Shown: in pieces, positions 1-8,670 of the stretch
Position numbering within the stretch: position 1 is the stretch's first letter
Layout: each line of letters opens with the position of its first letter
DNA from: Leptospira saintgironsiae
GTDB lineage: Bacteria; Spirochaetota; Leptospiria; Leptospirales; Leptospiraceae
Reading direction: 5' to 3'
Length of the DNA stretch: 64,000 bases
Assembly: GCF_002811765.1 (NCBI RefSeq)
Contig: NZ_NPDR01000005.1
Location: 62,001 to 126,000, forward strand
Translations under genes and position numbers: made by a program
Notes under the pieces: model-generated
The model's database searches: none
What the model was told of the DNA's origin: nothing
Seen by the model: the letters and a program-made list of their open reading frames with translations, nothing else

Positions 1-9
1 AAGACCAAT

Positions 10-1455
10 TCAAAAAACAAAATAAATGAACGGCTGAGCCTCGGAAGAGAATACAGCTCCTAATAAAAGCCCCACACCAACCAAAACTCCGAAGATTACC
101 GGATGTAAGCCTTCATAAAATTTACGAAAACTACCATCCTTCTCGTCTCGATTTCCGATCCAGGTCGCAACAAAAAATAAAAAGAATGCAATAAACAAAA
201 TACGCAAAGAAGAAAGAGCCGGATCCGCACCACTCGAAAATCCGAAAAGTTTTTCGAAAACAATCCCTGTAGTTTTCCAATTTGGAGATCTAAAAAACAC
301 CCAACAAAGAACTACAGCTAAGATCACAAAGATCCTATAAGAGAACCTTCCTAAAATTCCAGATCCATTTTCAGGGGAGAAGAAACCGGGCCAAAATTTT
401 TTACCCAATCTTTCTAATCCTAAGAAAATACCGTGAAATCCTCCCCAAACCACAAAATTCCAACTCGCACCATGCCATAAACCACCCAAAAGCATGGTCA
501 AAAATAGATTTATATAAGTTCTGAGTTCAGATTTACGATTACCGCCCAAAGGAATGTATAAATAGTTCCTGAGCCAAGAAGATAAAGAAATATGCCATCT
601 TCTCCAAAAATCAGAAAACCCTGAAGCAAGATAAGGCATCCTAAAATTTTCAGTTAGCTTAAAGCCAAGAAGAAGAGCAGAACCCAAGGCAATATCAGTA
701 TATCCGCTAAAATCACAATAAATTTGAAGAGAATAGGCAAAAACCGCTGCCCATGCATAGGCACTCGAAAATTCTAAAGGAGACCGATAAAAAGAATCCG
801 GTAAGATAGACAGTTGATCTGCAATCACCACCTTCTTCCATACACCTATCAAAACTAAAACGAGACCTTCTCTGAGAGGGAGTTCCTTCCATGCTACCCA
901 AGTCTTAAGCTGAGGTAAAAAAGTCTTTGCCGGAACAATCGGTCCCGCAACCAACTGAGGGAAGAAGGAAAGAAAGAGTGCATAATTCCAAAAATTTTTC
1001 TCAGGCAAAATTTCTCTTCTGAACACGTCGATTGTGTAACTTAGAGACTGAAAAGTGTAAAAAGAGATACCTACAGGAAGCACAATGCGCCATACAGGAA
1101 GACCCAAATTTAGCCCAAATGCCGAAAAAGCGGCATTTCCAGACTGCATAAAGAAAATGAAATATTTAAAAAAAGCTAGAACGCTAAGATTCAAAATAAG
1201 AGAAGCAGAAAGTAAGATTGCACGAGACCTTCCATCCTTTTGCTCCATTGTCCTGCCAATCCAATAATCCAGGATTGTAGTTCCGAAAAGAAGAAGCCCA
1301 AACTTAGGATTCCAAGACATATAGAAGAAATAGCTTCCGGCTAGCAAAAATGGCTTAGGGACCCACTCTGGAAGGAATTTTAGTCTGGGAAGAAACCATC
1401 TTAGCCCAAATATAAGCAAAAAGAAGAATAAAAAGAGAGGAGTAGTGAAATTCAT
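10..1455 (-). CDS. MBOAT family membrane O-acyltransferase (AlgI-like)
   Basis: Polytopic membrane protein of 481 residues, the usual length for AlgI/PatA-type MBOAT enzymes, which move acyl (often acetyl) groups onto polysaccharide or other envelope substrates. The family signature is clear: DFWRRWHISLSSWL at about residues 282-295, IPLGGNR at 301-307, and WHGASWNF with the invariant His at 328, followed by a second His at 341 in GGFHG. About ten hydrophobic segments are visible. MBOAT enzymes often work with an SGNH/AlgX-like partner. No such gene is adjacent on the right, and the left neighbour lies outside the window. The acceptor is unknown. The family call is secure, the substrate is not. 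Confidence 0.93.
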   Translation of the reverse strand: MNFTTPLFLFFFLLIFGLRWFLPRLKFLPEWVPKPFLLAGSYFFYMSWNPKFGLLLFGTTILDYWIGRTMEQKDGRSRAILLSASLILNLSVLAFFKYFIFFMQSGNAAFSAFGLNLGLPVWRIVLPVGISFYTFQSLSYTIDVFRREILPEKNFWNYALFLSFFPQLVAGPIVPAKTFLPQLKTWVAWKELPLREGLVLVLIGVWKKVVIADQLSILPDSFYRSPLEFSSAYAWAAVFAYSLQIYCDFSGYTDIALGSALLLGFKLTENFRMPYLASGFSDFWRRWHISLSSWLRNYLYIPLGGNRKSELRTYINLFLTMLLGGLWHGASWNFVVWGGFHGIFLGLERLGKKFWPGFFSPENGSGILGRFSYRIFVILAVVLCWVFFRSPNWKTTGIVFEKLFGFSSGADPALSSLRILFIAFFLFFVATWIGNRDEKDGSFRKFYEGLHPVIFGVLVGVGLLLGAVFSSEAQPFIYFVF

Positions 1456-1555
1456 TACTTAATTTTAAGCATTCATCGATTCTTGGGAATAGTAGCCTAT
1501 TTTTAATCTTATCTTAGATTGTTTTTAATCATTTTTAAGACTAATAATAATCCTA

Positions 1556-1771
1556 TTAAATGGTCCACTTGCAGCGAACTCCGCAATTGGGGCAGTCTGC
1601 AGTGATTTCTGCCTTAACACGCTTTCCTTTAGGTGTTTCCACCTTCCCAATAGCCACAAATTCGAAGTTTACTCCCTCTGGAACGTAGTGCCCCCCACCA
1701 TACTTAGCAGAACCTTCGATTAAATTTGAGCAGGCGTGGCATTTTACCCTTAATTTGATTACTTCGGCCAT
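1556..1771 (-). CDS. Small zinc-ribbon protein
   Basis: A 71-residue protein with two Cys pairs, CHAC at residues 12-15 and CPNC at 60-63, plus a further Cys at 66. This arrangement suggests a structural zinc ribbon. The middle of the protein is a short beta-rich stretch with basic residues. There is no signal peptide, so it is probably cytosolic. It starts at an ATG preceded by GGAAGG on its own strand. It lies about 100 bases upstream of the MBOAT gene in the same direction, but the gap makes an operon uncertain. I do not recognise a specific function. Nucleic-acid or protein binding is possible. Confidence 0.72.
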   Translation of the reverse strand: MAEVIKLRVKCHACSNLIEGSAKYGGGHYVPEGVNFEFVAIGKVETPKGKRVKAEITADCPNCGVRCKWTI

Positions 1772-2587
1772 TGGAAGAGGATTTATGATCCTTCCTCCTT
1801 CCGCAAGAAGAAAGCAATATGGCCTGCCAAAACCTCATGGGGGTGTTAAGTTGATACACATGACTTTATGTCAGTAATACGCGGGGCTTTGAGCCATTCT
1901 TAATCCCAAATAAGAGCCCCTTTACATAGCCTTTTGACGGATTCAATGCAAAGCCAAGAATGACAGGAATTCCTTTGTTGCCGCCCAAGGATGGACAGTT
2001 TTGTCAAAATAAGGCAGCAAGCCTCTCGTAAAGAAAAAGCGCTGACTTACTGAGTGACGCCTGAAAGCAAATATTAGGCTCTATAACGTGAATTCCCTGC
2101 TTTTTATAGACAATTTGCAAGGTGCAACTTAGGGCCTGCCTGCCCTAATCTTCATTTCTATCCATTTCCCGGAGAGCCCTTATAATCAAAACTAAATGCT
2201 CATATTTGGGCAGTGTCGATAGGTGGCGAATAAGCGAACTATCGCTCATACACTGATAGACTGCTCGACTATCCAATACATTTAAGAGCCTAGCCCACGG
2301 GCGATTTTAAGTCGTTTCCAGGGCAGATATTGCCCCTTACTTTGCGCGATTTTTCCCAACCGCATTCATGAATTCCTCGAATTTCAATCAGGCAAATGTC
2401 GAATTTTGCTGCTTATGATTAGGCACTTATGTAAGAGTCTCAATATAGGCATCGAAAGTCGAATTTTGGGCAGAAATTGCCTATTCATATACGCATGCGC
2501 CCATAAGCGGGCAGTTAGGCAGGGATACTGCCCTTTTGTGGAATATGAATTTTGGCCCTGTGCGCAGCACAGGGAGATTTGGAAAAT
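1772..2587. other. Gene-free stretch rich in short inverted repeats
   Basis: I see no convincing gene in about 0.8 kb. A 61-codon open frame on the plus strand near 2406-2591 lacks a ribosome site and any recognisable feature. The stretch is unusual in repeating GGGCA/TGCCC words as short inverted repeats: AGGGC/TGCCCT at 2131-2146, GGGCA-gatat-TGCCC at 2321-2335, GGGCA-gaaat-TGCC at 2468-2481, and GGGCAG/CTGCCC at 2509-2533. The 10-mer GTCGAATTTT occurs at about 2399 and 2459. A perfect 8-bp hairpin closes the region at 2556-2574. It could be a structured RNA, a decayed mobile element or a protein-binding array. Confidence 0.5.
2556..2574 (-). terminator. Perfect 8-bp hairpin after the 124-residue gene
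   Basis: The arms CCCTGTGC and GCACAGGG surround a 3-base loop. The hairpin lies 14 bases beyond the stop codon of the minus-strand gene ending at 2588, the expected place for a terminator of the 3996-2588 gene pair. On the minus strand it is not followed by a strong T run, so termination is inferred from position and stem strength only. Confidence 0.4.
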
Positions 2588-2962
2588 TTAGGCTCTTTTG
2601 CGAGCTGGAACTTGTTTTTTGGAGGGAGCGGATTTTTTAGGGGATAGTAACTTCTTCTTCTCTTTTTTTGATTCGATGGCGCTTGAATCAAAGTTCACAT
2701 CCAATCCCATTTTCTTATTTCGTTTCACCATATATACGAAATGTCTAACGTACTGAGCGTAAGGTTCAGGCACAGATTTAGGATCGAAGTCTAAAGGATT
2801 TTCTAAAAGAGAACGGACCACTGTTTGGTTCAGATCTTCTTTGCTTGTGACCATAAGAGTTTCTAATCTGCGAAGAATTTCGTGATCGTTCACCTCACTA
2901 GTGACTTTCTTCATCGCATTCAGAAGCCTCTGAAAAGAGGTTCGTTTGATCTTCACGGCCAT
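2588..2962 (-). CDS. Hypothetical protein with Lys-rich C-terminus
   Basis: A 124-residue protein I do not recognise. The first 90 residues look helical and soluble. From about residue 95 the chain becomes very basic (KKEKKKLLSPKKSAPSKKQ), like tails that contact nucleic acid or acidic surfaces. There is no signal peptide or membrane segment. Its start lies 5 bases after the stop of the exported protein at 2968-3996, so the two are very likely cotranscribed. A function in nucleic-acid binding is only a guess from the tail. Confidence 0.7.
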   Translation of the reverse strand: MAVKIKRTSFQRLLNAMKKVTSEVNDHEILRRLETLMVTSKEDLNQTVVRSLLENPLDFDPKSVPEPYAQYVRHFVYMVKRNKKMGLDVNFDSSAIESKKEKKKLLSPKKSAPSKKQVPARKRA

Positions 2963-2967
2963 ATTTG

Positions 2968-3996
2968 TTAAGTTAGAATTTCTGGGGTCGGACGACCAGA
3001 AGAAAATTTATAACAAGTCTCGTCCCGCGCAGATGTTACCTTTTCAAGTGATGATTTCAATTCTGGGTTTAGGGTCTGAGCTTCCAATTTTTCTGCGGAG
3101 AATTTTATATTCAGAGTTAGTGCTCCAGCTCGGCTCATGGTGCTCGCCATTGACGACCCACCTACTCGCCTTTGGCCTGCGCTTTCCCAGTAGAAGATCC
3201 TGCTTTCGTAGAATTTCCCAAAAACCAGGGTAATGCCCCCTATTTGGTCGAATTCAGGGCTCAATCCCGTTCCCAGTGCATTCTCTGCAGTTTTTCCTGA
3301 ATCCACAGTATTCGTGGCAGGAACTCCAGGCCCTAAGAGTAGATTTCTTTGATTTTCGGCAGAACAGACTGACTTAAGTAAGGAGCCTTCCCCACTTAAA
3401 TATAGGGAAATTACAGACTCACATCCGGATACCGCGTCCGCATAAAAATCTCCTATAACGAAAGAAGTCTCATGATCTCGAGTTCGCCCTTGGGCTTGGA
3501 TGCTTGGTAGGAACTCCAGACCAAGTCCTTGTCCGACATTCATATTTGATAATAAAACATTCAGACTAAGAAGACAATTTTGTGAGAAGATTGAAGACTC
3601 CGAAAAATTTTCAGAAGTCGATTTTCGATTTTGGATCCCAAGTTCAGAGTTAGGATTTTTCCCCTTCTCTGTTTTTTGATGCGAAGAAATTTTTGCGACT
3701 CTACCCGGAGCACCATCATCTGCCAGAAGAGAATCTAGATCCGGAAAGTCGGATAATCTTTCTTCTTCCGAATAAGAAATTCCTTCGGAGAGAATTTGAT
3801 CCACTTCTTCTTGGTAGATTGATTTTAGTTCTTCCGAAATAAACTCTTCTGCCTCGGACATATTTTGAGAAGAAAGTTCTATATCAGAACCCTCTTCTGC
3901 GAAGGCAGAACTCGAGCCCAAAGCCAGGGAGGCAATAAGCAAGAACTGTACCAAAAAATTATGTCTCATTCGAAAAAACATGACAGTATAGCCCAT
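2968..3996 (-). CDS. Exported hypothetical protein
   Basis: A 342-residue protein with an N-terminal signal peptide. The hydrophobic core (FLVQFLLIASLALG) is followed by SSSAFA-EE, a good signal peptidase I site near residue 33. Met10 (MRHNFLVQ) would give a more typical signal peptide than Met1, so the true start may be at 3969. The mature part is acidic and Ser-rich up to about residue 130, then more beta-like. I see no known domain. It is followed within 6 bases by the Lys-rich 124-residue gene, so the two probably form an operon. It is probably periplasmic or outer-membrane associated. Confidence 0.72.
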   Translation of the reverse strand: MGYTVMFFRMRHNFLVQFLLIASLALGSSSAFAEEGSDIELSSQNMSEAEEFISEELKSIYQEEVDQILSEGISYSEEERLSDFPDLDSLLADDGAPGRVAKISSHQKTEKGKNPNSELGIQNRKSTSENFSESSIFSQNCLLSLNVLLSNMNVGQGLGLEFLPSIQAQGRTRDHETSFVIGDFYADAVSGCESVISLYLSGEGSLLKSVCSAENQRNLLLGPGVPATNTVDSGKTAENALGTGLSPEFDQIGGITLVFGKFYESRIFYWESAGQRRVGGSSMASTMSRAGALTLNIKFSAEKLEAQTLNPELKSSLEKVTSARDETCYKFSSGRPTPEILT

Positions 3997-4049
3997 TTTT
4001 AACCGTTTTTGAGGGAAATGGAAGCTTTTTTTACTGTTTTTCCAGGAAT

Positions 4050-5084
4050 TTAGGCTGTCTTCCGGAACAGTCTCTTAGCTCTGAGCTTCCATTCCCAAAG
4101 CACAATTTCTTGCTCTTTGTTTTCTGCTCGGTCTTGTTCTTTTTCCAAAAGTGCGTAGACCATATAAGCGATATCTTTTGAGAAACCTTTATCTAGTTCT
4201 GCTTCGAATTCTTTTTCTTTCGTTTCTAAAATTAAGCCCGCGAGTCGGAAGCCTTCATCCAAATTTTTTAATTTTGGTGCCCAGCCTTTTAACTCTTCTT
4301 TATTATCATCGTTTCGGATCATCACATCCAAGAAGGTCCGGATGAACGCAACCTCTTCTGATTTTAATGTGAATTCCAGGAGTAGCTGTTTTACTTTTTC
4401 CAGGTCCATTTTTCGAAGATGGATCCTAGCAAGGAAGACTGGATTTTTGGAGTGCATATTTAAATTGCCCTTCTCCAATAAATCCGTGGCCCGGACCTTA
4501 TTAAAGTCTACGATACTGGATTCTTCCCGGAGACTTTTTTCCAATTCCTCTTTTCCAGGGGATGGCTTTTCCCCCACTGCCCCGATTTTTTGAGCCACCT
4601 TTCTTTTGATGATGAGCATGTTCAAGGAAGGGAACCTAATTTTCAGAGCCACCAATTCTTGGCGTGGGAACTCCTCATCCAAAACCAGGTGATGCATTTC
4701 TACACCCTCTTCTCTGGCCCTAAGCAGACTATCCACTCGGTCATAATGGTAGATGATTACTGGCAAAATATCGCACTCGCTTCCGCTGTTCAGGAAGATG
4801 GTCCGGACTTCGTTTCCGGAACTGGAATGCTGGTAAGGGATCACTAGTTTCCCCTGTTTTACGTTTACGAAACTCAGCTCTCCCAGCCTAAAATGGGAGA
4901 GGTCAAAATCCTCTCCTAAAAATGCGATCCTAGGAACCGAAACCACAATGGACTGGTTCCTAGCTCCTTTCGGGACTTCTGGGCCCCTGGAGGTAAAGAC
5001 TACGTACGTCATTTTTCCGAGGCGGACTTTTACTAAAAATCCGGCCGGAGTTTTTCTTTCTTCGTATAAGGAATCTAATTCCAA
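4050..5084 (-). CDS. Hypothetical protein downstream of the Fis-type regulator
   Basis: A 344-residue soluble protein with no signal peptide and no domain I can name. The N-terminal 150 residues look like mixed alpha/beta. Residues 170-344 are strongly helical with many Lys/Glu, as in repeat-helix scaffolds. It begins only 4 bases after the stop codon of the regulator at 5089-6498, so the two are almost certainly translated from one message, and this protein may be its partner or target. Beyond that the function is unknown. Confidence 0.68.
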   Translation of the reverse strand: MELDSLYEERKTPAGFLVKVRLGKMTYVVFTSRGPEVPKGARNQSIVVSVPRIAFLGEDFDLSHFRLGELSFVNVKQGKLVIPYQHSSSGNEVRTIFLNSGSECDILPVIIYHYDRVDSLLRAREEGVEMHHLVLDEEFPRQELVALKIRFPSLNMLIIKRKVAQKIGAVGEKPSPGKEELEKSLREESSIVDFNKVRATDLLEKGNLNMHSKNPVFLARIHLRKMDLEKVKQLLLEFTLKSEEVAFIRTFLDVMIRNDDNKEELKGWAPKLKNLDEGFRLAGLILETKEKEFEAELDKGFSKDIAYMVYALLEKEQDRAENKEQEIVLWEWKLRAKRLFRKTA

Positions 5085-5088
5085 AATT

Positions 5089-6498
5089 CTAGCCCAAACC
5101 TAGGTTTTTTAATTTGTACTGCAAGGAACCTCTGGAAATTCCCAGGGCCTTTGCCATTCGTATTTGGTTACCGCCGAACAATTTATCCGCCAAAAGAATT
5201 TTTTGGCGCTCCACGGCTTCCACAGCTTTTCGCAAATCCAGGTCCTCCGGATCCGGAAGAGAAATTCCTTTTGAACCTTCCTTTTTAAGGTCCGAATTTC
5301 GAATCTCTCCCGAGCCGGAATTTAAAACTGCCTCTTCGATCGCATTTCTGAGATCCTCTAAATTTTGGCAGGATATTCCTCCTACCAAAGACTCAATCGC
5401 ATCCTCAGAAAGTGCTAAATCCGGACGGCCATATAACTCGCAGACCTCTTGAAAAATCGGCTGGACCGCCGCTATTTTATCCGATTTTGCCCAGTCCTTC
5501 CAGGCAGGTAATTGTAACTTATTTTCGGCCAAAAGAGAACGAAAATATAAGAACTCTTCCGTTGATTTTTTGCCTGAGTTCTCTAAAAAAATAAGACGGG
5601 ATTTTCCAGACTTTCTCTGAGAATATTCGAATAAGATTCTCTGCTGGGCCAAAGAATAATTCTCTGAATTTTCTAAAATTAGAGTCCCAGACTCGGCCAT
5701 TTTTTCCCAATCAATAAGTGCTTTTTCTAACTTGGATGCCTGCTCCGGAAGGATCGAAACCGTTAAAATTGGCCTACCAGGAAACTCCCTTTTTTGGATC
5801 CATTTTGCTAGAGTTTTTTTCCCCGAAGAATCAGGACCTGAAATACAGATACTTCCTGATTCCTTGAATTTTTCTAGCTGAGAATTTTTCCCATTTCCTA
5901 ATCTAAAAATCAACTCCCCTAATGGATCCGAACTAACGTCCTCGGAAAGTTTATAAACGGTAGAAGGTTCCGATTCTTTTTTTAAAAGCCGGGCCACCTT
6001 CTGACAGAGTAAATGTAAGAGTAAAATTTGTCTTTCTACCGCTTGGCTTGGAAGCTCTATCAGAAAGAATCCAAACATTCTTCCATCCAGTAAAACCGGG
6101 GATAATAAACATCCCAAGGAATCATCTCGGAATAGTTCCACTTCTTCTGACCTGGGCAAGAAGAATGGAGATTTGCTTCCTTCTAATCGGCTCCTGATCT
6201 GGGAACCCTTGGTCAGAAAAGGATAGAAAAATCCTTCTTCTCCATAACCCCAAGAACCAGCTTCCTCTAAGGAAGAAGGATCAGATTCTGAGACCAAAGT
6301 GGCAAGTCCTGCCAGGCCATCGATTAATCTTAAACATTCCGGAAATGCAAGAGGTAACAAAATCCTAAGTTCTTTAGGATTTGGATTCCCCCATATAAAT
6401 TCTTCCGGAGCGGATAGCATAGAAGGGAAAATGTTTAAAATTAAGCATGGTGTCAACCATGTACCTGGACTTTCTTTCGAATGTCGGACGTCCGACAT
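5089..6498 (-). CDS. Degenerate enhancer-binding-like protein with Fis-type HTH
   Basis: About 469 residues. The architecture resembles sigma-54 activators: an N-terminal GAF-like sensor region, a middle AAA+-like part and a C-terminal Fis helix-turn-helix ([20 protein letters not shown]). The ATPase is degraded. Walker A reads GPDSSGKKT near residue 221, and the Walker B position reads GTLILEN instead of GTLFLDE near residue 270. No GAFTGA loop for sigma-54 contact is visible. It is therefore probably a DNA-binding regulator that does not remodel polymerase. A longer form from a TTG at 6519 is open. I prefer the ATG at 6498, which lies inside a 20-bp palindrome. It is divergent from parA. 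Confidence 0.7.
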   Translation of the reverse strand: MSDVRHSKESPGTWLTPCLILNIFPSMLSAPEEFIWGNPNPKELRILLPLAFPECLRLIDGLAGLATLVSESDPSSLEEAGSWGYGEEGFFYPFLTKGSQIRSRLEGSKSPFFLPRSEEVELFRDDSLGCLLSPVLLDGRMFGFFLIELPSQAVERQILLLHLLCQKVARLLKKESEPSTVYKLSEDVSSDPLGELIFRLGNGKNSQLEKFKESGSICISGPDSSGKKTLAKWIQKREFPGRPILTVSILPEQASKLEKALIDWEKMAESGTLILENSENYSLAQQRILFEYSQRKSGKSRLIFLENSGKKSTEEFLYFRSLLAENKLQLPAWKDWAKSDKIAAVQPIFQEVCELYGRPDLALSEDAIESLVGGISCQNLEDLRNAIEEAVLNSGSGEIRNSDLKKEGSKGISLPDPEDLDLRKAVEAVERQKILLADKLFGGNQIRMAKALGISRGSLQYKLKNLGLG

Positions 6499-6499
6499 T
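6480..6499. promoter_or_regulatory. 20-bp palindrome, left copy (operator or parS-like site)
   Basis: AATGTCGGACGTCCGACATT is a perfect palindrome. Its core TGTCGGA-N2-TCCGACA (6482-6497) recurs at 6680-6695. It overlaps the probable start codon of the Fis-type regulator, so a bound protein would block that gene. The 16-bp length and CG centre are like canonical parS, but the sequence differs. It could be a ParB1 site, a ParA1 operator, or the regulator's own operator. Confidence 0.7.
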
Positions 6500-6715
6500 T
6501 GGATCCGATTTTTCTGCAATTTTTAGAAAATTTAAGAATTAGTTTGAATGCTTCTCCCCTTCTTCTTATATGGAAATATAGTGTTGGCTTCGGTCCCGAA
6601 GTTAACTTTTAATTTTTATTTTTGTTTAATTTCCTCTCATTATTCTATCGATTTCGTGCGGTAGATATAAGGACGGGATGTCGGACATCCGACAATTGAG
6701 ATACAAGGGAACAGA
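6500..6715. promoter_or_regulatory. Divergent AT-rich control region between regulator and parA1
   Basis: This stretch separates the minus-strand Fis-type regulator from plus-strand parA1. It contains an inverted repeat CTTCGG-tc-CCGAAG at 6588-6601 followed by a T-rich run, which could act as an attenuator ahead of parA. The palindrome pair marks its two ends. I could not place individual -35/-10 boxes with confidence because the whole stretch is AT-rich. Confidence 0.5.
6680..6695. promoter_or_regulatory. 16-bp palindrome, right copy, upstream of parA1
   Basis: TGTCGGACATCCGACA carries the same 7-base arms as the copy at 6482-6497, with only the two central bases changed. It ends 20 bases before the parA1 start codon, in the expected leader or promoter region. 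Two copies 198 bases apart at the two ends of a divergent control region argue for a specific DNA-binding protein, with ParA1, ParB1 or the neighbouring regulator as candidates. Confidence 0.7.
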
Positions 6716-7468
6716 ATGATTGTAGTATCCATCGCAAACCAAAAGGGCGGAGAAGGTAAAACCACCACCTCCCTGAATTTAGCTTGGGGTCTCGCCAGAA
6801 GAGGTAAAAAAACTCTGCTGATCGATATAGATCCTCAGGCAAATTCAACAGGGATTTTCCTGAATCCAGATGGATTAGAAAAATCCATGCATAATATTTT
6901 CCAATCCAAAGCGAAGATCAGAGAAGTTATGGTTAAGACCGAGGTGGAGAATTTAAATATCGCCCCTTCCCGTCTGACCCTTGCCGAGGCGGAAACAATT
7001 GCTGCAATTGTGGACGCACCTTATATTCTGAGAGACGCTCTTGCGGACCTGGAAAAAGAAATGGATTTTTGTGTGATCGATTGTCCGCCTAGTCTTTCCA
7101 TTTTTACGATTAACGCACTTGTCGCTTCCAACTTTGTTATCATTCCTCTCCAAGCGGAAAAATTTTCCGTGGATGGAATTTTGGGACTGCAACAAACAAT
7201 TACTAGCATTAAAAAAAGGATCAACCCTGACTTGGAGATTATGGGAGCACTAGTCACCCAGCTCAAGCCTCAGACACTTCTTACTAAAACGATCATTCCT
7301 GTTCTTACCAAATATTTCAGAATTTTTGATAATAGTATCTCGGACGGAGTTGCCGTGGGAGAATCTCACCTAGCAAGAAAGTCAGTCTATGAGTATAATA
7401 AATCCAGCCGTCAGGCCCAGGAATATGAAGGCTTCATTGAGGAATTTTTGAATGAGCTCAAAAAGTAA
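6716..7468 (+). CDS. parA: ParA family partition ATPase (copy 1)
   Basis: A 250-residue ParA/Soj-type ATPase that drives segregation of a replicon together with ParB. The deviant Walker A is KGGEGKTT at residues 10-17 with both signature Lys residues (10 and 15). The Walker A' motif is in LLIDIDPQANST near residue 40, and the Walker B is in FCVIDCPPSL. There is no N-terminal DNA-binding extension, so it is the short Ib/Soj-like form. It overlaps parB1 by 17 bases and is followed by a rep-like gene, which is a plasmid or secondary-chromosome arrangement. The palindrome 20 bases upstream suggests autoregulation or a nearby centromere. Confidence 0.93.
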   Translation: MIVVSIANQKGGEGKTTTSLNLAWGLARRGKKTLLIDIDPQANSTGIFLNPDGLEKSMHNIFQSKAKIREVMVKTEVENLNIAPSRLTLAEAETIAAIVDAPYILRDALADLEKEMDFCVIDCPPSLSIFTINALVASNFVIIPLQAEKFSVDGILGLQQTITSIKKRINPDLEIMGALVTQLKPQTLLTKTIIPVLTKYFRIFDNSISDGVAVGESHLARKSVYEYNKSSRQAQEYEGFIEEFLNELKK

Positions 7469-8297
7469 AAGACTAGGCTCTCTCGCAGATGTTTTCCAGG
7501 CAGAAAAATTAGAAGGCACCATCCGCAAGATCCGCCTGGATAAAATCCGTCCTTCTGAAAGCCAACCAAGACAAGAGAGAAAAAAAGGTGTAGAAGAGCT
7601 TGCCCAAAGTTTGGACAAGGATGGACTTCTACAACCTATCCTAGTCACCAAAAAAGCGGATGAAGAATTTTATACAATCATCGCCGGAGAGAGAAGATTC
7701 CATGCGGCTAGCCTTCTCAAATGGCCGGAAGTAGAATGTAAAATTCTAGATAAGGACGCGAAGGAAACTTTCCGCCTAGCAATCATTGAAAACCTACAAA
7801 GGGAAAATTTATCTCCCTATGAAGAGATAGAGGCGATGACCCATCTCAAAACTTCTTTTTCTTATACTGACCTGGAACTAGGAAACATGTTTGGGAAAAG
7901 TAGAAGTTATATGACCGAACTTTTGGGAATTTCTTCTCTCTCAAAGGAAGACCTGAAGGTTTGTAAAGACGCAGGGATAGAATCCAAAAACCTTTTGGTA
8001 CAGGCAGCATCTGCAGCCAAAAAAGGGACTCTGAAAGATTTTCTGGAAAAATTCAATTCGGGCGAATTGAAAACCGTAAAAGACGCAAAAACTTTCAATA
8101 GAGCTGAGGAAGGCGGGCTATTCTCTCCTGGACAAATCGGAACCAAAATTGGATCTGAAAAACCTACAATTTCTGCCTACCCTTATAAGATCGTAAAAAA
8201 AGGTAAAAGCGTCATCATCTCCACCGAAGACGAAGAATTTCTTTCAGAACTTCACAAATTCGTTAAGAAAGAAATTTCTAAAAAATTCGGGAAATAA
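7452..8297 (+). CDS. parB: ParB family partition protein (copy 1)
   Basis: A 281-residue ParB/Spo0J-type protein that binds centromere sites and stimulates ParA. It has the ParB N-terminal domain with the GERRF box at residues 79-83 (the CTPase/spreading motif), then IENLQRENLSPYEE, then a central helix-turn-helix around residues 115-140. The C-terminal part is basic and probably dimerises. The ATG lies inside the end of parA1, with a 17-base overlap, so the two are translationally coupled. No canonical parS (TGTTTCAC-GTGAAACA) was noticed nearby. The TGTCGGA palindromes are the best candidate targets. Confidence 0.93.
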   Translation: MSSKSKRLGSLADVFQAEKLEGTIRKIRLDKIRPSESQPRQERKKGVEELAQSLDKDGLLQPILVTKKADEEFYTIIAGERRFHAASLLKWPEVECKILDKDAKETFRLAIIENLQRENLSPYEEIEAMTHLKTSFSYTDLELGNMFGKSRSYMTELLGISSLSKEDLKVCKDAGIESKNLLVQAASAAKKGTLKDFLEKFNSGELKTVKDAKTFNRAEEGGLFSPGQIGTKIGSEKPTISAYPYKIVKKGKSVIISTEDEEFLSELHKFVKKEISKKFGK

Positions 8298-8522
8298 ATT
8301 CCTAAACTCAAAAACGAAATCGAATAACGATTATTGTTAAACGAAGTCTAGCAGTACAAACATGTACTTAGCAAAAGATTTTATTGGGCTTAGGCTGAAA
8401 AAGTCGGGAATGAGTTGACGGAGCCGAAAAAAACTCCAATATGTGACATAATATTCTAAACGGAAATGTAGTACTTTCTCCCAACCCGGAAGAGAGGAGG
8501 AAGAAGCATATCCGTCGGTCTG

Positions 8523-8553
8523 AGATAAAAAAACTCCCCTGGTTCACCAGGGG
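8523..8553 (-). terminator. Minus-strand intrinsic terminator in the rep leader
   Basis: Read on the minus strand, the perfect 7-bp stem CCCCTGG/CCAGGGG with a 4-base loop is followed by AGTTTTTTT, a classic Rho-independent terminator. No minus-strand gene precedes it, since parB1 and rep are both on the plus strand. It would therefore end an RNA transcribed antisense to the rep leader, the arrangement used by antisense copy-control RNAs in plasmids. I could not identify its promoter. Confidence 0.6.
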
Positions 8554-8585
8554 CCGGACCTTCCCGAAGGAATGTTGTTGGATGA

Positions 8586-8605
8586 GACATAAGTAACCTT
8601 ATGTC
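8586..8605. promoter_or_regulatory. Inverted repeat GACATAAG-N4-CTTATGTC before rep
   Basis: Perfect 8-base arms around TAAC form a 20-bp site about 80 bases upstream of the preferred rep start. It runs directly into a TGTCGGA half site (8602-8608). It is a plausible operator for rep expression or an initiator-binding element. Confidence 0.5.
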
Positions 8606-8651
8606 GGATAAATGTCAACTACCTTCGAACCTTTTTGCTTAAAATTAATTT

Positions 8652-8670
8652 TTTTGCCTCCGGGGCAAAA
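8652..8670 (+). promoter_or_regulatory. Hairpin abutting the rep ribosome-binding site
   Basis: TTTTGCC and GGCAAAA are perfect 7-base arms with a 5-base loop. The stem ends one base before GAGGA (8671-8675), the likely Shine-Dalgarno sequence for the ATG at 8684. Such a stem could affect ribosome entry and so initiator level, or pair with the antisense RNA inferred from the terminator at 8523-8553. Confidence 0.45.

Noticed and set aside
2406..2591. 61-codon open frame on the plus strand
   Set aside because: It has no ribosome site, lies across several inverted repeats and the hairpin at 2556-2574, and shows no recognisable protein features.
6480..8297. Canonical parS (TGTTTCAC-GTGAAACA)
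   Set aside because: I looked around both parAB pairs and found no match; only the non-canonical palindromes are present.
8602..8617. Near hem-box (TGTCG-N6-TGTCA) on the minus strand before rep
   Set aside because: It has one mismatch to the HemR box, lies before a gene without heme link, and the TGTCGGA half site explains the left part better.
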